A DNA stretch of 60,453 nt from Acetobacteraceae bacterium (lineage in GTDB: Bacteria > Pseudomonadota > Alphaproteobacteria > Acetobacterales > Acetobacteraceae). The translations under genes were made by a program, and so were the position numbers. The stretch spans positions 1 through 60,453 of the forward strand of contig CANGNF010000031.1 in the NCBI GenBank assembly GCA_947455205.1, written 5' to 3'. The notes below the pieces were generated by a model, which saw nothing but the letters and a program-made list of their open reading frames with translations, searched no databases and was not told the DNA's origin. Below are positions 16,779-28,076 of this stretch, in pieces (positions within the stretch are counted from its first letter, which is position 1; the number at the start of each line of letters is the position of its first letter).

Positions 16779-19157
16779 GCGCGCGCCTCAAGCCGCTGCC
16801 ATCGATAGTTCCGGACATAGGTCCATCTGCCACTGCTTCCAATGTCATGCCCCGATCCTGGGCGGCGCGCCAGGGCAGCCTGAGGACCGCCCGGGCACCG
16901 AGCCTGCCGCCGGCGGCGGCTTCGCCCCGGTCTTCCAGGCTCAGCGTGCCACCGTGGTCCTCCATGATCTTCTTGACGATGGCAAGGCCGAGGCCGGTGC
17001 CCTTGGCCTTGTGCGTGACATAGGGTTCGGTCAACCGTTCGCGTTCCTCGCCTTGTGGCAGGCCGATGCCATCGTCATCCACGGTGATGGTTACCGCCTC
17101 TTCCGTCACTGCAACGCACACGTTGATGTGTCCGTTCACCTGGCCCGGCAATATCGGTGGCGGCCGGCCCCCGGTGTCGTCGCCGGAGTCGGCCTGGGCA
17201 CGCATGGTGATGGAGTCGGCAGCGTTCTGCAGCAGGTTCACCATGGCCTGGCCCAGCAGGCGGCGGTCGCAGGGCACCAGGGCGGCGTTCTCGGGAAACT
17301 CGGTGCCGTAGATAATCTCGGGGTGGGCGTCGCGCTGCAGCACCAGGGCGTCACGGACCAGCTGGCGCGCGTCCTCCGGCTTGATCACCGGCTGCGGCAT
17401 GCGGGCGAAGGCGCTGAACTCATCCACCATGCGGCCGATATCGCCGACCTGGCGCACGATGGTGTCGGTGCAGGCCACGAAGGTATCGGGGTCGTTGGTG
17501 ATCTGCTTCAGGTAGCGCCGCTTCAGGCGTTCCGCCGAAAGCTGGATCGGCGTCAGCGGGTTCTTGATCTCATGCGCGATGCGCCGGGCCACGTCGGCCC
17601 AGGCGGCGGTCCGCTGCGCCGTCAGCAGCGCGGTGATGTCGTCGAAGGTCAGGACGTAGCCGTCCACCTGCTGGTCGTTCAGCCATTCCACCGCGATGCG
17701 CGCCAGCAGGGTCCGGCGCCGGCTGGCCGGCCCGATGCGGATCTCCATGGTCCGCGCCCGTTCCGGCGTGGCGTCGCCGCCTTCCCGCAGGGCCGCCAGC
17801 AGGGGCAGGAACTCCGGCATCACCTGGGCCAGCGGCTGGCCGATGGCGGCGTCCAGGTCGATCCCCAGCAGTTCGCTGGCGCTGCGGTTGGGCAGGTTGA
17901 CCCGGCCCTCGGCATCCAGCCCCACCACGCCGGCGGAGACGCCGGACAGCACCGTCTCGGTGAAGCGGCGGCGGTCGTCGATCTGGCGGTAGGCCTGCAT
18001 CAGCTCCGACCGCTGGGCGCCCAGCTGGCTGGTCATGCGGTTGAAGGCGCGGCTGAGGGTGCCGATCTCGTCATCCGTTGCCGCCTCCTCCACCCGCGTC
18101 GTCAGGTCGCCGGCGCGCACCCGCTCGGCAGCCAGGATCAGGCGGGAGATGGGCCGTGCCAGCTGATTGGCAATGACCAGGCCGATCAGCACCGCGGCCA
18201 GCAGCACCAGCAATGCCGCGATGGCGAAGATCATCACGAAGGTGATCTGCAGGCCGGACCGGTTGCGGTCGAGCTCCTCATAGGCGGCCACGGCGCTTTC
18301 GGTGCGCTGCATGTGCTCGATGACCATGGGGTCCACCGGGCGGCCGATCAGCAGCATCATGCCCGAAGGCGGATCCAGCGCGACCACGGCACGCACCCTG
18401 CCCTCCGACTCCCCGGGCAGCACCGCCACGTCGCCGGTGCGGGCCAGGTCCAGCGCCCAGGCCGGCGGCGGCTCCAGCACGAAGCCGGTGGAGATGCCGG
18501 CATGCGCCACCACCCGGCCGAGCGTCGGCTCGAACACGATGGCCTCCACCAGGCTGCGCAGCGCGGCGTGGGTGGCCAGGGTGCGGGCGAAGGCGATGCC
18601 GTTGTCGGGCAGCAGCAGCTGCGCGCGGTTGAGGTCGTTGGCCATGGCCAGCGCGTCGGCGCGGATATTGCCGCGGTGTTCCACCATGTAGGCGCGGCTG
18701 GCGGCCAGCGAGGCTTCCAGCGCCGTCCGCACCCGGTCCGAGAACCAGGCCTGGATGCCCAGGTTGAAGAACAGCGCGGCGAAGCCCGCGACCAGGATGG
18801 CCGGCACCACCGCCACGCCACCGAACAGCATCACCAGCCGAACATGCAGCCGCGCCCCGGCCGAACCGCGCCGCCGCTCCGACCAGACCCGCACCAAGCG
18901 CCCGGCCAGCGAGGCGCCGAGCACCAGCAGCACGGACATGTTGACCAGCACCATGCCGACCACCACGCCCGGGCTGGACGGCCCGAAGGGGCTGCCGCCG
19001 GACAGGATGGAGAAGGTGCCGATGGCCAGCAGCAGCGCGGTGGCGGCCAGCGCCAGCGTCATGGCACGGCCCAGCATGAAGTCCGCCGCCCGGCGCAGCA
19101 GGTTGCGCGGCGCCCTTTCCTCCGGCGCGCCAAGGTTCCTGGCGGCCGGAGCCACCA

Positions 19158-19158
<1 letters not shown>
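16768..19158 (-). CDS. ntrY: Sensor histidine kinase NtrY
   Basis: Membrane sensor kinase for NtrX, tied to nitrogen, nitrate and redox responses in other alphaproteobacteria. The 796 residues have membrane helices near residues 33-52, 65-89 and 104-135, a periplasmic segment, and a further helix near 304-330. A HAMP domain (ARPISRLILAAERVRAGD), a PAS domain, and the phospho-acceptor box ARRIAHEIKNPLTPIQ follow. The ATPase domain has the N box MVNLLQNAADSI and the G boxes DDDGIGLP and KGTGLGLAIVKKI. The start shares one base with the ntrC stop (TGATG). Confidence 0.96.
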
Positions 19159-20639
<1,481 letters not shown>

Positions 20640-20640
20640 C

Positions 20641-21831
20641 TCAAGCCCCCCTGGGCGAACCGGCCTGGCGCCAGGGTTCCGGCGCCGCGCTGCCCGCCGG
20701 AGGCATGGGCAGCGAAAGGCGGAACACCGTGCGACCCGGTCGGCTGTCGCATTCGATCAGGCCGCCGACATCGGCGACCAGCTTGGCGACCAATGCAAGA
20801 CCCAGGCCTTGTCCGCCGCGCTTGGTCGTCACGAAGGGTTCAAACAGCGTGGCGCGGATTTCCTCGGGAATTCCGGGGCCATTGTCGCGCACGCTGACGG
20901 TCAGCGGCAGGTGCACACGCTCCCGCGAGCCGGGGATGGCGATGCGGACACCGTGGTGGAAGGCGGTGGAGAGGAACAGCTCGCCACTCACCGGGTCCAC
21001 AGCTTCGGCGGCGTTCTTCACCAGGTTCAGCAGGATCTGCACCAGCTGGTCGCGGTTGGCCCAGACCGCCGGCAGCGAGGGGTCGTATTCCTCATGCAGG
21101 CGCAGATGCGCGGCGAAGCCGGACTGCGCGACGCGGCGCACATGCTCCAGCACTTGGTGGATGTTGACGGCGTGCCGCTCCACCGGGCGTTCGGAGAACA
21201 TGTCCATCCGGTCCACCAGGTTGCGGATGCGGTCGGCCTCGTCCTGGATCAGCTGGCACAGTTCGCGGTCGTTCTCGTTGGCGTTCTGCTCCAGCAGCTG
21301 CGCCGCACCACGGATGCCGGAAAGCGGGTTCTTCACCTCATGCGCCAGCATCGCCGCCATGGCGGAGGCGCCGCGCGCCGCGCCCATGAAGTTCAGTTGC
21401 CGGTCCAGCTTGGCGGCGGTGGAGCCGTCGTTCAGCGTCAGCACCACGCCGCCGGCCAACTCCGGCAGCGGCGCGCCGTGCGCGGCCACGCCGGTGCGGC
21501 GCAGGCGCGGGCTTTCCAGCGTCATGTCGTGGTCGGAGACCGGCGCGTCGTGCGTGCGGACCTGGTGCAGCAGCGCGAACAGACGGCTGTCGCCGGGCAG
21601 CATTTCCGCCAGCCGCATGCCGATCAGATGGCTGGCCGAGATCTTGAAGAACAGCTCGGCGGCGGTGTTGACGAAGCGGAAGCGATCCTCGGCATCCAGC
21701 ACGGCGGCCGGCATGGGCAGCGCGGCCAGCACCACGCCGGCATCCAGCGGCGGTGCCAGCCCGCGGGCCAGCCGGGCCGGCGGCGCCACGCGCAGCGGCG
21801 GCTCCCGCCGCGGGATGGCGGTGGTGTTCAT
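20641..21831 (-). CDS. ntrB: Nitrogen sensor histidine kinase NtrB
   Basis: Soluble kinase/phosphatase that controls NtrC in response to PII proteins. The 396 residues have no membrane segment. A PAS domain occupies about residues 30-140. The phospho-acceptor box is [20 protein letters not shown] with His164. The ATPase domain has the N box [12 protein letters not shown] and the G boxes DNGPGIP and [13 protein letters not shown]. The start overlaps the dusB stop by four bases (ATGA). Confidence 0.96.
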   Translation of the reverse strand: MNTTAIPRREPPLRVAPPARLARGLAPPLDAGVVLAALPMPAAVLDAEDRFRFVNTAAELFFKISASHLIGMRLAEMLPGDSRLFALLHQVRTHDAPVSDHDMTLESPRLRRTGVAAHGAPLPELAGGVVLTLNDGSTAAKLDRQLNFMGAARGASAMAAMLAHEVKNPLSGIRGAAQLLEQNANENDRELCQLIQDEADRIRNLVDRMDMFSERPVERHAVNIHQVLEHVRRVAQSGFAAHLRLHEEYDPSLPAVWANRDQLVQILLNLVKNAAEAVDPVSGELFLSTAFHHGVRIAIPGSRERVHLPLTVSVRDNGPGIPEEIRATLFEPFVTTKRGGQGLGLALVAKLVADVGGLIECDSRPGRTVFRLSLPMPPAGSAAPEPWRQAGSPRGA

Positions 21832-23003
21832 GCGGCGATCCTGTTGGTTTCGTCGGCGGGATCGCCGCGGGAGTTACCGTCCGCGGGATCGCCGCGGGAG
21901 TTACCGGCCGCGGCATCGCCGCGGGCGTCGGCATCATGGCCGCGGGCCTGGAACTCGGCGCGGATCGCCTCCAGCCCCTTGTCCAGCAGGGGCGCGTAGA
22001 AGGCGTGGATCAGCGCCTCCACCTGCTCCGGCGTGTCCACCGTATTGACCTTGCTGCGGAATTCCGCGCTGCCCGGCAGCCCCTTGGAGTACCAGGCGAC
22101 ATGCTTGCGGGCCAGGCGCACGCCGGTGTTTCGGCCGTGGTGCTGCATGATGTCGCGGTAGTGCTCCAGCAGGATCTCCAGCTGCTCGGCCAGCAGCGGC
22201 TCGGCCGGGGCCACGCCGGTGGCCAGGTATTCCGCCACCATGCGCGGCAGCCAGGGCCGGCCGTAGCAGGCGCGGCCGATCATCACGCCATCGGCGCCGG
22301 AAAGCCGCAGCGCCTCGGCGGCGTGCTGCGGTGTCAGGATATCGCCATTGGCCAGGACCGGGATCTTCACCGCGTCCTTCACCGTGCGGATGAAGGCCCA
22401 GTCGGCGGTGCCGCTGTAGAACATCTGCCGGGTGCGGCCGTGCACCGTGACCAGGCGGATGCCGCAGTCCTCCGCGATCTTCGCCAGCTTGGGCGCGTTC
22501 AGCGAGTTGTGGTCCCAGCCCATCCGCATCTTCAGCGTGACCGGCACGTCCACCGCCTTCACGGTGGCTTCCAGGATCGCGGCGGCGCGCAGCTCGTCAC
22601 GCATCAGCGCGCTGCCGGCGGACTGGCCGAGCGCCACCTTCTTGACCGGGCAGCCGAAGTTGATGTCGATGATCGCGGCGCCCTTGTCGGCGGCCAGCTT
22701 CGCCGCCTCGGCCATGGTCTGCGGGTCGCAGCCCGCCAGCTGCACCGCCGACGGCGCCCCGAAGCCGTCCAGCTCTGCCATCTTAAGGGTCTGCCGGTTC
22801 TCCCGCACCATCGCCTGGCTGGCGATCATCTCGGAAACCACCATGCCGGTGCCCAGCCGCCGCGCCAGGCGGCGGAACGGCAGGTCGGTGACACCTGACA
22901 TGGGGGCAAGGTAGACCGGCACCGCAATGCGGATGCCGCCGACGTCGATCGGGGCCAGGGCTGGCGTCGTGGCGACCGAAGCCGAGGGGCTGATGCTCAT
23001 CAT
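21828..23003 (-). CDS. dusB: tRNA-dihydrouridine synthase DusB (NifR3)
   Basis: FMN-dependent reductase that makes dihydrouridine in tRNA. Protein of 391 residues from the paired ATG codons at 23003/23000; the frame is open further upstream without homology. Visible motifs: [19 protein letters not shown], the signature [11 protein letters not shown] with the catalytic Cys, the FMN region [16 protein letters not shown], and [10 protein letters not shown] with [13 protein letters not shown]. It is the first gene of the ntr cluster, the classical nifR3-ntrBC arrangement. The extreme C-terminus is a Gly/Asp/Asn/Ser/Arg-rich tail made by a 27-bp tandem repeat. Confidence 0.95.
   Translation of the reverse strand: MMSISPSASVATTPALAPIDVGGIRIAVPVYLAPMSGVTDLPFRRLARRLGTGMVVSEMIASQAMVRENRQTLKMAELDGFGAPSAVQLAGCDPQTMAEAAKLAADKGAAIIDINFGCPVKKVALGQSAGSALMRDELRAAAILEATVKAVDVPVTLKMRMGWDHNSLNAPKLAKIAEDCGIRLVTVHGRTRQMFYSGTADWAFIRTVKDAVKIPVLANGDILTPQHAAEALRLSGADGVMIGRACYGRPWLPRMVAEYLATGVAPAEPLLAEQLEILLEHYRDIMQHHGRNTGVRLARKHVAWYSKGLPGSAEFRSKVNTVDTPEQVEALIHAFYAPLLDKGLEAIRAEFQARGHDADARGDAAAGNSRGDPADGNSRGDPADETNRIAA
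21858..21927 (-). repeat. 27-bp tandem repeat encoding the DusB C-terminal tail
   Basis: Two complete 27-bp copies (21858-21884 and 21885-21911) differ at one base, and a 16-base partial third copy follows to 21927. Each codes for nine residues of the type D-G-N-S-R-G-D-P-A near the end of DusB. The unit length is a multiple of three, so copy changes keep the frame. The array ends 26 bases before the ntrB start codon. Confidence 0.85.
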
Positions 23004-23124
23004 TTGGGCAAAGTAAACCATGCCGCAGGGGCAGGCAAGGTAAACGCCTAATAATATGTCACCCTGCCTCGGTGGGCAGGGCCACCTATGCTGCACCGCC
23101 CTCGGCTGGTATGGGAGCGCCGCC
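23004..23124. promoter_or_regulatory. Divergent control region of dusB-ntr and ispDF
   Basis: A 121-base region between divergent genes. It holds a direct repeat, CAAAGTAAAC at 23009-23018 and CAAGGTAAAC at 23036-23045, 27 bp apart, or GTTTAC(T/C)TTG read toward dusB. It also holds the AT-rich stretch CCTAATAATATGTC, and a perfect 7-bp hairpin, CCCTGCC 23062-23068 with GGCAGGG 23075-23081. GGGAG at about 23113 is a plausible ribosome binding site for ispDF. No sigma-54 GG-N10-GC element was found. The role of the repeat is inferred. Confidence 0.5.
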
Positions 23125-24282
23125 ATGAACCCTCCCGTTACCGCCGCCCTGCTGCTGGCCGCTGGCCGCGGCACCCGCTTCGGGGCCGACCGGCCGAAGC
23201 AATACCTGCCCCTGCTGGGCCGCCCGGTGCTGCGCCACGCTGCCGAGGCGCTGCTGGCCGAGGGGCTGGTGACGCTGCTGCAGCCGGTCTGCCCGGCCGG
23301 CGAGGAAGCCGAGATCAGCGCCATGCTGGCCGGCCTGCCGCATCTGCCGCCCGTGGTCGGCGGCGCCACCAGGCAGGACAGCGTGCGCAACGGGCTGGAA
23401 GCGCTGGGCCCGCACGCGCCGCAGGTGGTGCTGGTGCATGACAGCGCCCGCCCGGTGGTGCCCGCCGGCACCATCCCGCGCCTGCTGGCGGCGCTGCAAA
23501 CCCACCCCGGCGCCATTCCGGCCCAGCCGGTGGCGGATACGCTGAAGCGCGGCGCCGGCGGCATGATCACGGAGACGGTGCCGCGCGCCGGGCTGTTCCG
23601 CGCCCAGACGCCGCAGGCCTTCCGCTACGACGCCCTGCTGGCAGCCCACCGCGCCATGACGGAGGAAGGCACCGACGACGCCTCGATCCTGGAAGCCCAG
23701 GGCCTGGCCGTGGCGCTGGTGGATGGCAGCGAGACCAACATCAAGATCACCTTCCCCGAAGACCTCGACCGCGTGGAGGCCATGCTGATGTCCCGTCTGG
23801 TTCCCCGCGTCGGCACCGGCTTCGACGTGCACCGCACCGAGGTCGGGCGGAAGATGATCCTCTGCGGCATCGATGTGCCCTGCGACTTCGGGCTTGAGGG
23901 CCATTCCGACGCCGATGTCGGCATCCACGCGCTGTGCGACGCGATCTATGGCGCGCTGGCCGAGGGCGATATCGGCACCTGGTTCCCGCCCAGCCAGATG
24001 ACCTGGAAGGACGCCGACAGCGCCCAGTTCCTGGTCCACGCGGCTGACCGGGTGGCGGCGCGCGGCGGCGTGCTGGCCAATGTGGACGTGACCCTGATGT
24101 GCGAGCGCCCGCGGATTGGCCCGCATCGGGACGCGATGGAACAGCGACTGGCGGCGCTGCTGGGCGTGCCGCGCGGCCGCGTCAGCGTAAAGGCGACGAC
24201 GACGGAGCGGCTGGGCTTCACCGGCCGGGGCGAGGGCATTGCCTGCCAGGCCGCGGCGACGGTGCTGCTGCCCTTCGCCTGA
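23125..24282 (+). CDS. ispDF: Bifunctional IspD/IspF (MEP cytidylyltransferase / MEcPP synthase)
   Basis: Carries out two steps of the non-mevalonate isoprenoid pathway in one 385-residue chain. IspD part, residues 1-225: [19 protein letters not shown] nucleotide-binding loop, [10 protein letters not shown], and [12 protein letters not shown]. IspF part, residues 228-385: [10 protein letters not shown] with metal Asp and His, [23 protein letters not shown], and [17 protein letters not shown]. The fusion is typical of alphaproteobacteria, as is its position beside dusB-ntrBC. ATG 23125 is preferred over upstream in-frame codons because homology begins there and GGGAG precedes it. Confidence 0.96.
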   Translation: MNPPVTAALLLAAGRGTRFGADRPKQYLPLLGRPVLRHAAEALLAEGLVTLLQPVCPAGEEAEISAMLAGLPHLPPVVGGATRQDSVRNGLEALGPHAPQVVLVHDSARPVVPAGTIPRLLAALQTHPGAIPAQPVADTLKRGAGGMITETVPRAGLFRAQTPQAFRYDALLAAHRAMTEEGTDDASILEAQGLAVALVDGSETNIKITFPEDLDRVEAMLMSRLVPRVGTGFDVHRTEVGRKMILCGIDVPCDFGLEGHSDADVGIHALCDAIYGALAEGDIGTWFPPSQMTWKDADSAQFLVHAADRVAARGGVLANVDVTLMCERPRIGPHRDAMEQRLAALLGVPRGRVSVKATTTERLGFTGRGEGIACQAAATVLLPFA

Positions 24283-24296
24283 GCCTGAACGTAATC

Positions 24297-24322
24297 GGGG
24301 CCGCCCTGAGGAGAGCGGCCCC
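24297..24322. terminator. Hairpin terminator between ispDF and thiolase gene
   Basis: GGGGCCGC at 24297-24304 pairs perfectly with GCGGCCCC at 24315-24322 around a ten-base loop. It lies 14 bases after the ispDF stop and in front of the convergent thiolase gene. No T-run follows, so it may need Rho or act only as an mRNA 3' end. Confidence 0.55.
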
Positions 24323-24396
24323 GTACACGGGAACGGAGGAGATGCCGGGAGTGTAGGCGCCCGGCTGCCCCCGCTTCATTGCATGTGGCGTGCCAA

Positions 24397-25587
24397 CTAC
24401 CCCATCCGCTCCAGGATGCTGACGTAATTGGCCACGGCGGCCCCGCCCATGTTGAAGATCCCGGCGCGGTCGGCCTTGGGCAACTGCATCGCCCCGGCCT
24501 GGCCGGTCAGCTGCATTGCCGCAATTGCGTGCATGCTGACGCCGGTTGCACCAATTGGATGCCCCTTGGCCTTCAGCCCGCCGGAGCGGTTGACCGGCAG
24601 CCGGCCGTCCTTCGCCGTCCAGCCTTCCAGCACGGCCCGCGCCCCCTGCCCTTCCGGCACCAGGCCCATCGCCTCGTATTCGATCAGCTCGGCGACGGTG
24701 AAGCAGTCATGCGTCTCGACGAAGCTGAGGTCGGTCACGCTGCCCAGGCCGGCGGCGGCCAGCGCCTGCTGCCAAGCCAACGCCGGGCCCTCGAACTTCA
24801 GGATGTCGCGGCTGGCGATGGGCAGGTAGTCGTTGACCTGCACCGCGGCGCGGAACCGCACCGCCTTCTGCATCGCCTTCGCCGTCTCGGCATCCGTCAG
24901 GATCAGCGCGGCGGCACCGTCCGAGACCAGGGAGCAGTCGGTGCGCTTCAGCGGGCCGGCGACGAAGGGATTCTTCTCGCTCTCGGTGCGGCAGAAGTCG
25001 AAGCCGAGGTCCTTCCGCATCTGGGCGTAGGGGTTGTCGCAGCCATTGGCGTGGTTCTTCGCGGCAATGGCGGCCAGCGCGTCGGAACTGTCGCCCCAGC
25101 GCTGGAAATAGCCCTCGGCGATCTTGCCGAAGACGCCGGCGAAGCCGCCCTCGATGCCCTGCTCGGTCTTGCGGTAGCTGGCGTTCAGCAGCAGCTCGCC
25201 CACCTGCTTGCCCGGCGTCGCCGTCATCTTCTCGGCGCCCACCACCAGGGCGAAGCGACCGCGCTTCGCCGCCAGGAAGTCCAGCGCGCCATGGATGGCG
25301 GCGGTGCCGGTGGCACAGGCATTCTCATACCGGGTCAGCGGCTTGAAGCGCAGCTCCGGCAGGGATTGCAGCACCAGGCTGGAAGGGAAGCCCTGGTTGG
25401 TGAAGCCTTCGCCGAAGACACCGACGAAGCCGGCATCCACCTCGGCCGGGCTGATGCCGGCATCCTCGATCGCGGCGCGGGCGACGCTGGCGATCAGGCT
25501 CTCCAGGTCCGGGGCGTCGTCGCGCCTGCCGAAGGGGCTGTGCGCCCAACCGACGATGCAGGCATCCGGTGCGTTGATCTCGGCCAT
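24397..25587 (-). CDS. Acetyl-CoA acetyltransferase / thiolase-like protein (SCP2-type)
   Basis: Thiolase-superfamily enzyme of 396 residues, probably for thiolytic cleavage of a 3-ketoacyl-CoA or a related condensation. The nucleophilic cysteine is present in YENACATGTAAIHG. Other family motifs are VSDGAAALIL, ETHDCFTVAELIEYE and the C-terminal KAKGHPIGATG, with NMGGAAVANYV at the end. The short form and sequence resemble SCP2-type thiolases rather than PhaA. ATG 25587 has AGGAG six bases upstream and is chosen over ATG 25605. It is monocistronic, divergent from the histidine kinase and convergent with ispDF. Confidence 0.9.
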   Translation of the reverse strand: MAEINAPDACIVGWAHSPFGRRDDAPDLESLIASVARAAIEDAGISPAEVDAGFVGVFGEGFTNQGFPSSLVLQSLPELRFKPLTRYENACATGTAAIHGALDFLAAKRGRFALVVGAEKMTATPGKQVGELLLNASYRKTEQGIEGGFAGVFGKIAEGYFQRWGDSSDALAAIAAKNHANGCDNPYAQMRKDLGFDFCRTESEKNPFVAGPLKRTDCSLVSDGAAALILTDAETAKAMQKAVRFRAAVQVNDYLPIASRDILKFEGPALAWQQALAAAGLGSVTDLSFVETHDCFTVAELIEYEAMGLVPEGQGARAVLEGWTAKDGRLPVNRSGGLKAKGHPIGATGVSMHAIAAMQLTGQAGAMQLPKADRAGIFNMGGAAVANYVSILERMG

Positions 25588-25742
25588 GCGTGGCTCCTGT
25601 TCCATCCCACTGCATGCAGGATAGGCTCAGGCCGCGCCGGAATCATCCCCCCGCCCTGATACCGGCGCGGCGCCGTAGCGAATCAGTCGGCATTGCTTCA
25701 CTGTGCGAGACGACTCCAGGGGATTGGGGAATCTTCAACCGC

Positions 25743-27911
25743 ATGCGTTCACGCCTGCCTTACCTCCTGCTGGCGGCGGTTGCCGCTGGTGGCGGTGCCC
25801 TGTCTGGCGCCGGCTGGTGGCTTGCGGCCAGCGTGGCGGCGGCGGAGCGCGAGGAGCAGGCGGCGGCGGCGACCGGGCTGGTGCTGCGGGCGGCGCGCCT
25901 GGCGCGGGACGCCCTGCCCCGGGCGCTGGACCCCGCCGACCGGATGCTGGCGCAATTGCAGGCGCGGCAGACCGCGGTGGCAAGGGGCGACCGGCGGGAA
26001 GCCGAGGCGCTGGAGCAAACCCTGCTGACGCTGGCCCGCCGCGGCCAGGACGGCGTGCGCCTGGTGGCAGTGACCGATGCCGCCGGCAGCGTCGCCTGGT
26101 CCTCCCAGCCCGGCACCCTGCCGGCGTGGCTGGGCAACCAGGACTTCTTCATGGCGCATCGCTACGGCCGGGTGGCCACGGCGGTGGGCCGCATGCCCAA
26201 CGCAACGCCCGGCCAGGGGGCGCTGGTGGTCTCCCGCCCGCTGCTGGGGCGGGAGGGCGGCTTTGCCGGCATTGCCCTGGTGGCGCTGGAACCCGGGCGC
26301 ATCGCCCAGTTGCTGCCGGTGGCGAACGCGCCGGAGGAGCCGGTGCTGGCGCTGTACCATGCCGATGGCGGGCTGCTGGCGCGCGGCCGCGGCGCCGGCG
26401 CCATTGCCATGCCGGCCCAGCTGGACCCGCGGCTGCTGCCGGAAACCGGCGGCGAGCGCAATGAGATCCACCGCGACCCCCGCGACAACCACGCCCTGGC
26501 CACCGCTACCGCGCAACTGCCCGGCCAGGACCTGGTGGTGGCCGCGACATTGGACGACACGGCTGGCGCCGCCGCGGCCCGGCGGCTGGCGCTGGTGGCC
26601 TATGGCCTGGCGGCGCTGCTGAACCTGGCCTGGCTGGGGCTGCTGGGCTGGCTCGGCTGGCGGCTGCGGCGGAACGCGGCCGAGGGCGCGCCGGAGGAGG
26701 CGCATCCCTTGCCCGCGGTGCCGCCGGCAGCGCTGCCGGCCCGCGCCGGCGTGACCTGGCCCAGCCTGATCGAATCAATGCCCACCGCCAGCTATGCCGC
26801 CTTGGTGGCGGAGGATGGCAGCGTCCGCATCACCGCCCTGAGCCAGGCGCTGGAGCGGCTGACCGGCCACCCGCCGGCGCTGTTCCAGGACCAGGACCGC
26901 TGGCACCGCTGCATCGACTGGTCCAGCTATCCGCCCGGCCAACCGCTGCCGGAACGCCTGCTGCAGGAGGCGGAGGCCGAGGTGGACTACCGGCTGCGGC
27001 GCGCCGATGGCCGCTGGATGTGGCTGCGCGAGGCCTGCCGCGTGGTGGCGCGGAACGGCACCGGCGTGGAGGTTGTCGGCGTGCTGCACGACGTGACGCG
27101 GGAGCACGACCTGGCCCACCAGGCCGAGCGGGCAACCCGCGCGGCGGCGCAGGGCCTGGTCGCCGCCGGGCTGGCGCATGACCTGAAGGGGCCGCTGCAG
27201 ACCATTTCCTTCGCCGCGCAGAACGGGCTGGACGCGCTGGCCAGCGGCACCGCGGGCACCGAGGAGGTGCGCCAGCGCCTGCTGCGGGTGGTGATGCAGA
27301 GCGAGCGTGCCTCCGCCATCGCCCGCCAACTGGGCGACTTCACCAAGCTGGAAAGCCTGAAGCTGGAGCCGGTGCACCTGGCCTCGGCGGTGCGGGCGGC
27401 GATGGGCGAGGTTTCCCAGTCCCTGCAGGAAGCCGGGGTGGAGGTGCAGCTGCGCCTGGCCGACAACCTGCCGCCGGTGCGCGGACTGGGGCTGATGGTG
27501 GAGCAGGTGCTGGTCAACCTGTGCCTGAACGCGCGCGACGCCATGGCCAGCCAGCCGGAAGGCCAGCGCGTGTTGCGGCTGGGCGCGATCTTCCGCGCCG
27601 ATACCGACCAGGTGGAGGTGACGGTGACCGACAGCGGCGGCGGCGTGCCCCCTGCCCTGTTGGACCGCGTGTTCGAGATGCACTTCACCACGAAGGAGCG
27701 CAGCAAGGGCAGCGGGCTGGGGTTGACGCTCTGTCGCTTCATCATGTCGCGCTTCAGCGGCGGCATTGCGCTGCGCAACGTGCCCGGTGGCGCCGAGGTA
27801 AGGCTGGTGTTCCGGCGCGCGCAGTCGTTGGCGCCGCCGCCCCTGCCACGGCAGGGCCCGGCCGCCCCGGTTCCCGGCGACGCGCCCGCAAGGGCAAGCG
27901 CCGCCGGGTGA
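25743..27911 (+). CDS. Membrane sensor histidine kinase with periplasmic sensor and PAS domain
   Basis: Two-component sensor of 722 residues. A membrane helix at residues 5-30 and another at about 281-306 bracket a 250-residue periplasmic region, probably Cache/PDC-like. PAS/PAC spans 340-455 (YRLRRADGRWMWLRE). The phospho-acceptor box is atypical: GLAHDLKGPLQTISFAAQN with His479. The ATPase domain has NLCLNARDAM, DSGGGVP and KGSGLGLTLCRF. A Pro/Ala-rich tail ends the protein. The start ATG 25743 is chosen because the signal-anchor begins there. The convergent OmpR-type regulator gene 165 bases downstream is the likely partner (inferred). The signal sensed is unknown. Confidence 0.88.
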   Translation: MRSRLPYLLLAAVAAGGGALSGAGWWLAASVAAAEREEQAAAATGLVLRAARLARDALPRALDPADRMLAQLQARQTAVARGDRREAEALEQTLLTLARRGQDGVRLVAVTDAAGSVAWSSQPGTLPAWLGNQDFFMAHRYGRVATAVGRMPNATPGQGALVVSRPLLGREGGFAGIALVALEPGRIAQLLPVANAPEEPVLALYHADGGLLARGRGAGAIAMPAQLDPRLLPETGGERNEIHRDPRDNHALATATAQLPGQDLVVAATLDDTAGAAAARRLALVAYGLAALLNLAWLGLLGWLGWRLRRNAAEGAPEEAHPLPAVPPAALPARAGVTWPSLIESMPTASYAALVAEDGSVRITALSQALERLTGHPPALFQDQDRWHRCIDWSSYPPGQPLPERLLQEAEAEVDYRLRRADGRWMWLREACRVVARNGTGVEVVGVLHDVTREHDLAHQAERATRAAAQGLVAAGLAHDLKGPLQTISFAAQNGLDALASGTAGTEEVRQRLLRVVMQSERASAIARQLGDFTKLESLKLEPVHLASAVRAAMGEVSQSLQEAGVEVQLRLADNLPPVRGLGLMVEQVLVNLCLNARDAMASQPEGQRVLRLGAIFRADTDQVEVTVTDSGGGVPPALLDRVFEMHFTTKERSKGSGLGLTLCRFIMSRFSGGIALRNVPGGAEVRLVFRRAQSLAPPPLPRQGPAAPVPGDAPARASAAG

Positions 27912-28012
27912 CGCCCGGGGGGACGAACGGGATGCGCGGGCCGCGCCGATGGGCGCAGGCTGCCGCTGCCCAACGCGCTGCCGCGCCGGGCCGGTTTCAC
28001 TGGGGTTGAAGG

Positions 28013-28060
28013 CGGGGCCTGACGGCCCGGCACCTGCTGCGGCCGGAAGCCGAGGCCCCG
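28013..28060. terminator. Nested hairpin between convergent kinase and regulator genes
   Basis: CGGGGCCT at 28013-28020 pairs perfectly with AGGCCCCG at 28053-28060. Inside it, CGGCC at 28023-28027 can pair with GGCCG at 28041-28045. It lies in the 165-base gap between convergent genes (27912-28076), which holds nothing else recognisable. Confidence 0.45.
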
Positions 28061-28076
28061 GCAGCGTCTGGCGCCC

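Noticed and set aside
23004..23124. Sigma-54 promoter before dusB-ntrBC
   Set aside because: No GG-N10-GC pair with the expected context was found on the minus strand.
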